DNA of 25,394 nucleotides from UBA5336 sp964492485. GTDB taxonomy: Bacteria; Pseudomonadota; Alphaproteobacteria; Caulobacterales; Hyphomonadaceae. Positions 24,482-25,394 of this stretch are shown piece after piece. The stretch covers positions 1 to 25,394 of the forward strand of contig CAZBKM010000026.1 of assembly GCA_964492485.1 (NCBI GenBank), in the 5' to 3' direction. A program made the translations under genes and the position numbers. The first letter of the stretch is position 1, and each line of letters starts with the position of its first letter. The notes under the pieces are model-generated. The model did no database searches. It saw only the letters and a program-made list of their open reading frames with translations, and was not told where the DNA came from.

Positions 24482-25273
24482 ATGAAGATCGCGACCTGGA
24501 ACGTGAATTCGATCAAGGCCCGTCTGCCCACGGTGCTGGACGTGCTGCGCGAGATCGACTGCGATGTCGTCTGCCTGCAGGAACTGAAGTGCGAGACAGA
24601 CGCCTTTCCGTATCTCGAGATCGAGGACTTGGGCTATAATTGCGCTGTCCAGGGGCAAAAGACCTATAACGGCGTTGCCATTCTCTCCAGGGCGCCGCTG
24701 GAGGATGTGATCCGGGGCCTGCCGGGCGACGACGGGGACACGCAGGCAAGGTTCATCGAGGCTACGGTCCTGTGCGATCGACCGGTGCGGGTGGCAAGCC
24801 TCTACCTGCCCAATGGCAATCCGGTGCCCGGCGCCAAGTTCGACTACAAGCTGGCCTGGATGGCACGCCTCGCGAACCATGCAGAAGCGCGCCTTGGACT
24901 GGAAGAGCCCTATGTTCTCGCGGGCGACTACAACGCGATCCCGCGCGACGAGGATTGCTGGGACATCACCGTATGGGCCGACGATGCCCTGGCGCGTCCG
25001 GAGACCCGCGCGGCGTTCAATCGCTTGAAGTGGCTCGGATACACCGAGGTGTTCGAGGCGCTCGACAACCGGGCCCACCAGTATTCGTTCTGGGACTATC
25101 AGGGTGGCGCCTGGCAGAAGGACCACGGCATCCGCATCGATCATCTGCTGGTGTCGCCCCAGGCGGCCGACCGCCTGCAAGGTGTCGCGATTCACCGCAA
25201 GGCGCGTGGTCACGACAAGCCGTCGGACCATGTGCCCGTTATCGCGACGCTGGCAGACGCGGAAACGCCGTAA
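24482..25273 (+). CDS. xthA: Exodeoxyribonuclease III (AP endonuclease)
   Basis: A 263-residue exonuclease III of the EEP nuclease family, normal length. Catalytic residues are all visible: Asn7 (WNVNS), the metal ligand Glu34 (QELK), Asp149 and Asn151 (GDYNAIP), Asp220 (IRIDHLL), and the Asp249-His250 pair (SDHVPV). It cuts DNA at abasic sites and removes 3' blocking groups in base excision repair. The ATG follows GAGGA at short spacing (about 3-4 nt). The gene stands between two direct copies of a palindromic repeat (24240-24299 and 25284-25343), with the B3 repeat and another palindrome in its upstream spacer. Confidence 0.96.
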   Translation: MKIATWNVNSIKARLPTVLDVLREIDCDVVCLQELKCETDAFPYLEIEDLGYNCAVQGQKTYNGVAILSRAPLEDVIRGLPGDDGDTQARFIEATVLCDRPVRVASLYLPNGNPVPGAKFDYKLAWMARLANHAEARLGLEEPYVLAGDYNAIPRDEDCWDITVWADDALARPETRAAFNRLKWLGYTEVFEALDNRAHQYSFWDYQGGAWQKDHGIRIDHLLVSPQAADRLQGVAIHRKARGHDKPSDHVPVIATLADAETP

Positions 25274-25283
25274 CGGGACGAGG

Positions 25284-25343
25284 CCTATCGCATCTTCAAG
25301 TCAATCGGAGTCCGTTCAGATGCGCCAGGACCCTGCTTTTTAG
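25284..25343 (+). repeat. Mosaic palindromic intergenic repeat, copy A2
   Basis: A 60-bp direct copy of 24240-24299 (46 of 60 positions identical), starting 10 bp after the xthA stop codon. It keeps the palindrome CGCATCTTCAAG ... CGTTCAGATGCG and the following CTGCTTTTT, so it could also end the xthA transcript. A GCGGAT/ATCCGC inverted repeat follows at 25345-25376. The window ends at 25394. Confidence 0.75.
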
Positions 25344-25394
25344 AGCGGATTCCATTCAATCTGCACCGTATCCGCAGGCGGCGAAGTAGTTGGC

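Overview
The window is about 25.4 kb of GC-rich DNA from an alphaproteobacterium. The evidence is the 16S rRNA 5' end at the left edge, the gene families present (PleC/DivJ-like histidine kinase, PAS_5 and DUF1737 proteins, a four-gene Mla-type operon) and intergenic palindromic repeats of a style common in that class. I cannot name the genus. No phage, IS element, CRISPR array, toxin-antitoxin or defence locus is visible; this looks like core chromosome.

Layout. At 1-742 lie the 5' end of a 16S rRNA gene on the minus strand, its structured leader and a near-consensus promoter. At 743-3300 are a two-CBS-domain protein, a rhomboid protease, a DUF4345 membrane protein and a PAS_5 protein. At 3378-6690 are a GMC flavin oxidoreductase ending in a 12-bp tandem repeat, a double-PilZ protein overlapping a small DUF1737 gene, and a gamma-class carbonic anhydrase-like protein. 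At 6691-8800 a divergent spacer with a CtrA-like site and a factor-independent terminator precedes phoH, which faces a GGDEF diguanylate cyclase. At 8945-12338 a minus-strand catabolic operon encodes two dissimilar acyl-CoA dehydrogenase subunits followed by an epoxide hydrolase-type hydrolase. At 12411-16137 are a conserved hypothetical gene, a VanZ-like gene overlapping its 3' end, and aminopeptidase N. At 16191-18683 is an orphan PleC/DivJ-like hybrid-less sensor kinase. At 18827-22324 is a tightly coupled operon mlaE(STAS)-mlaF-mlaD-lipoprotein for lipid transport across the envelope. At 22424-25394 are a dipeptide epimerase, a crotonase-family protein and exodeoxyribonuclease III, the last flanked by repeats.

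Functional links. Two genes handle c-di-GMP (PilZ protein, diguanylate cyclase), and the histidine kinase resembles the cell-cycle kinases that act upstream of CtrA. The acyl-CoA dehydrogenase pair and the crotonase-like protein point to fatty-acid or branched/cyclic acid catabolism.

The most unusual signals are non-coding: (i) a possible CtrA-controlled small RNA or attenuator just upstream of phoH; (ii) a roughly 48-bp bulged-hairpin repeat in three places, two of them immediately 3' of minus-strand operons; (iii) a second palindromic repeat flanking the exonuclease III gene as direct copies; (iv) a 16S rRNA with an almost absent helix 6; and (v) a hairpin covering the ribosome binding site of the diguanylate cyclase gene. 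I found no clearly new multi-gene system.
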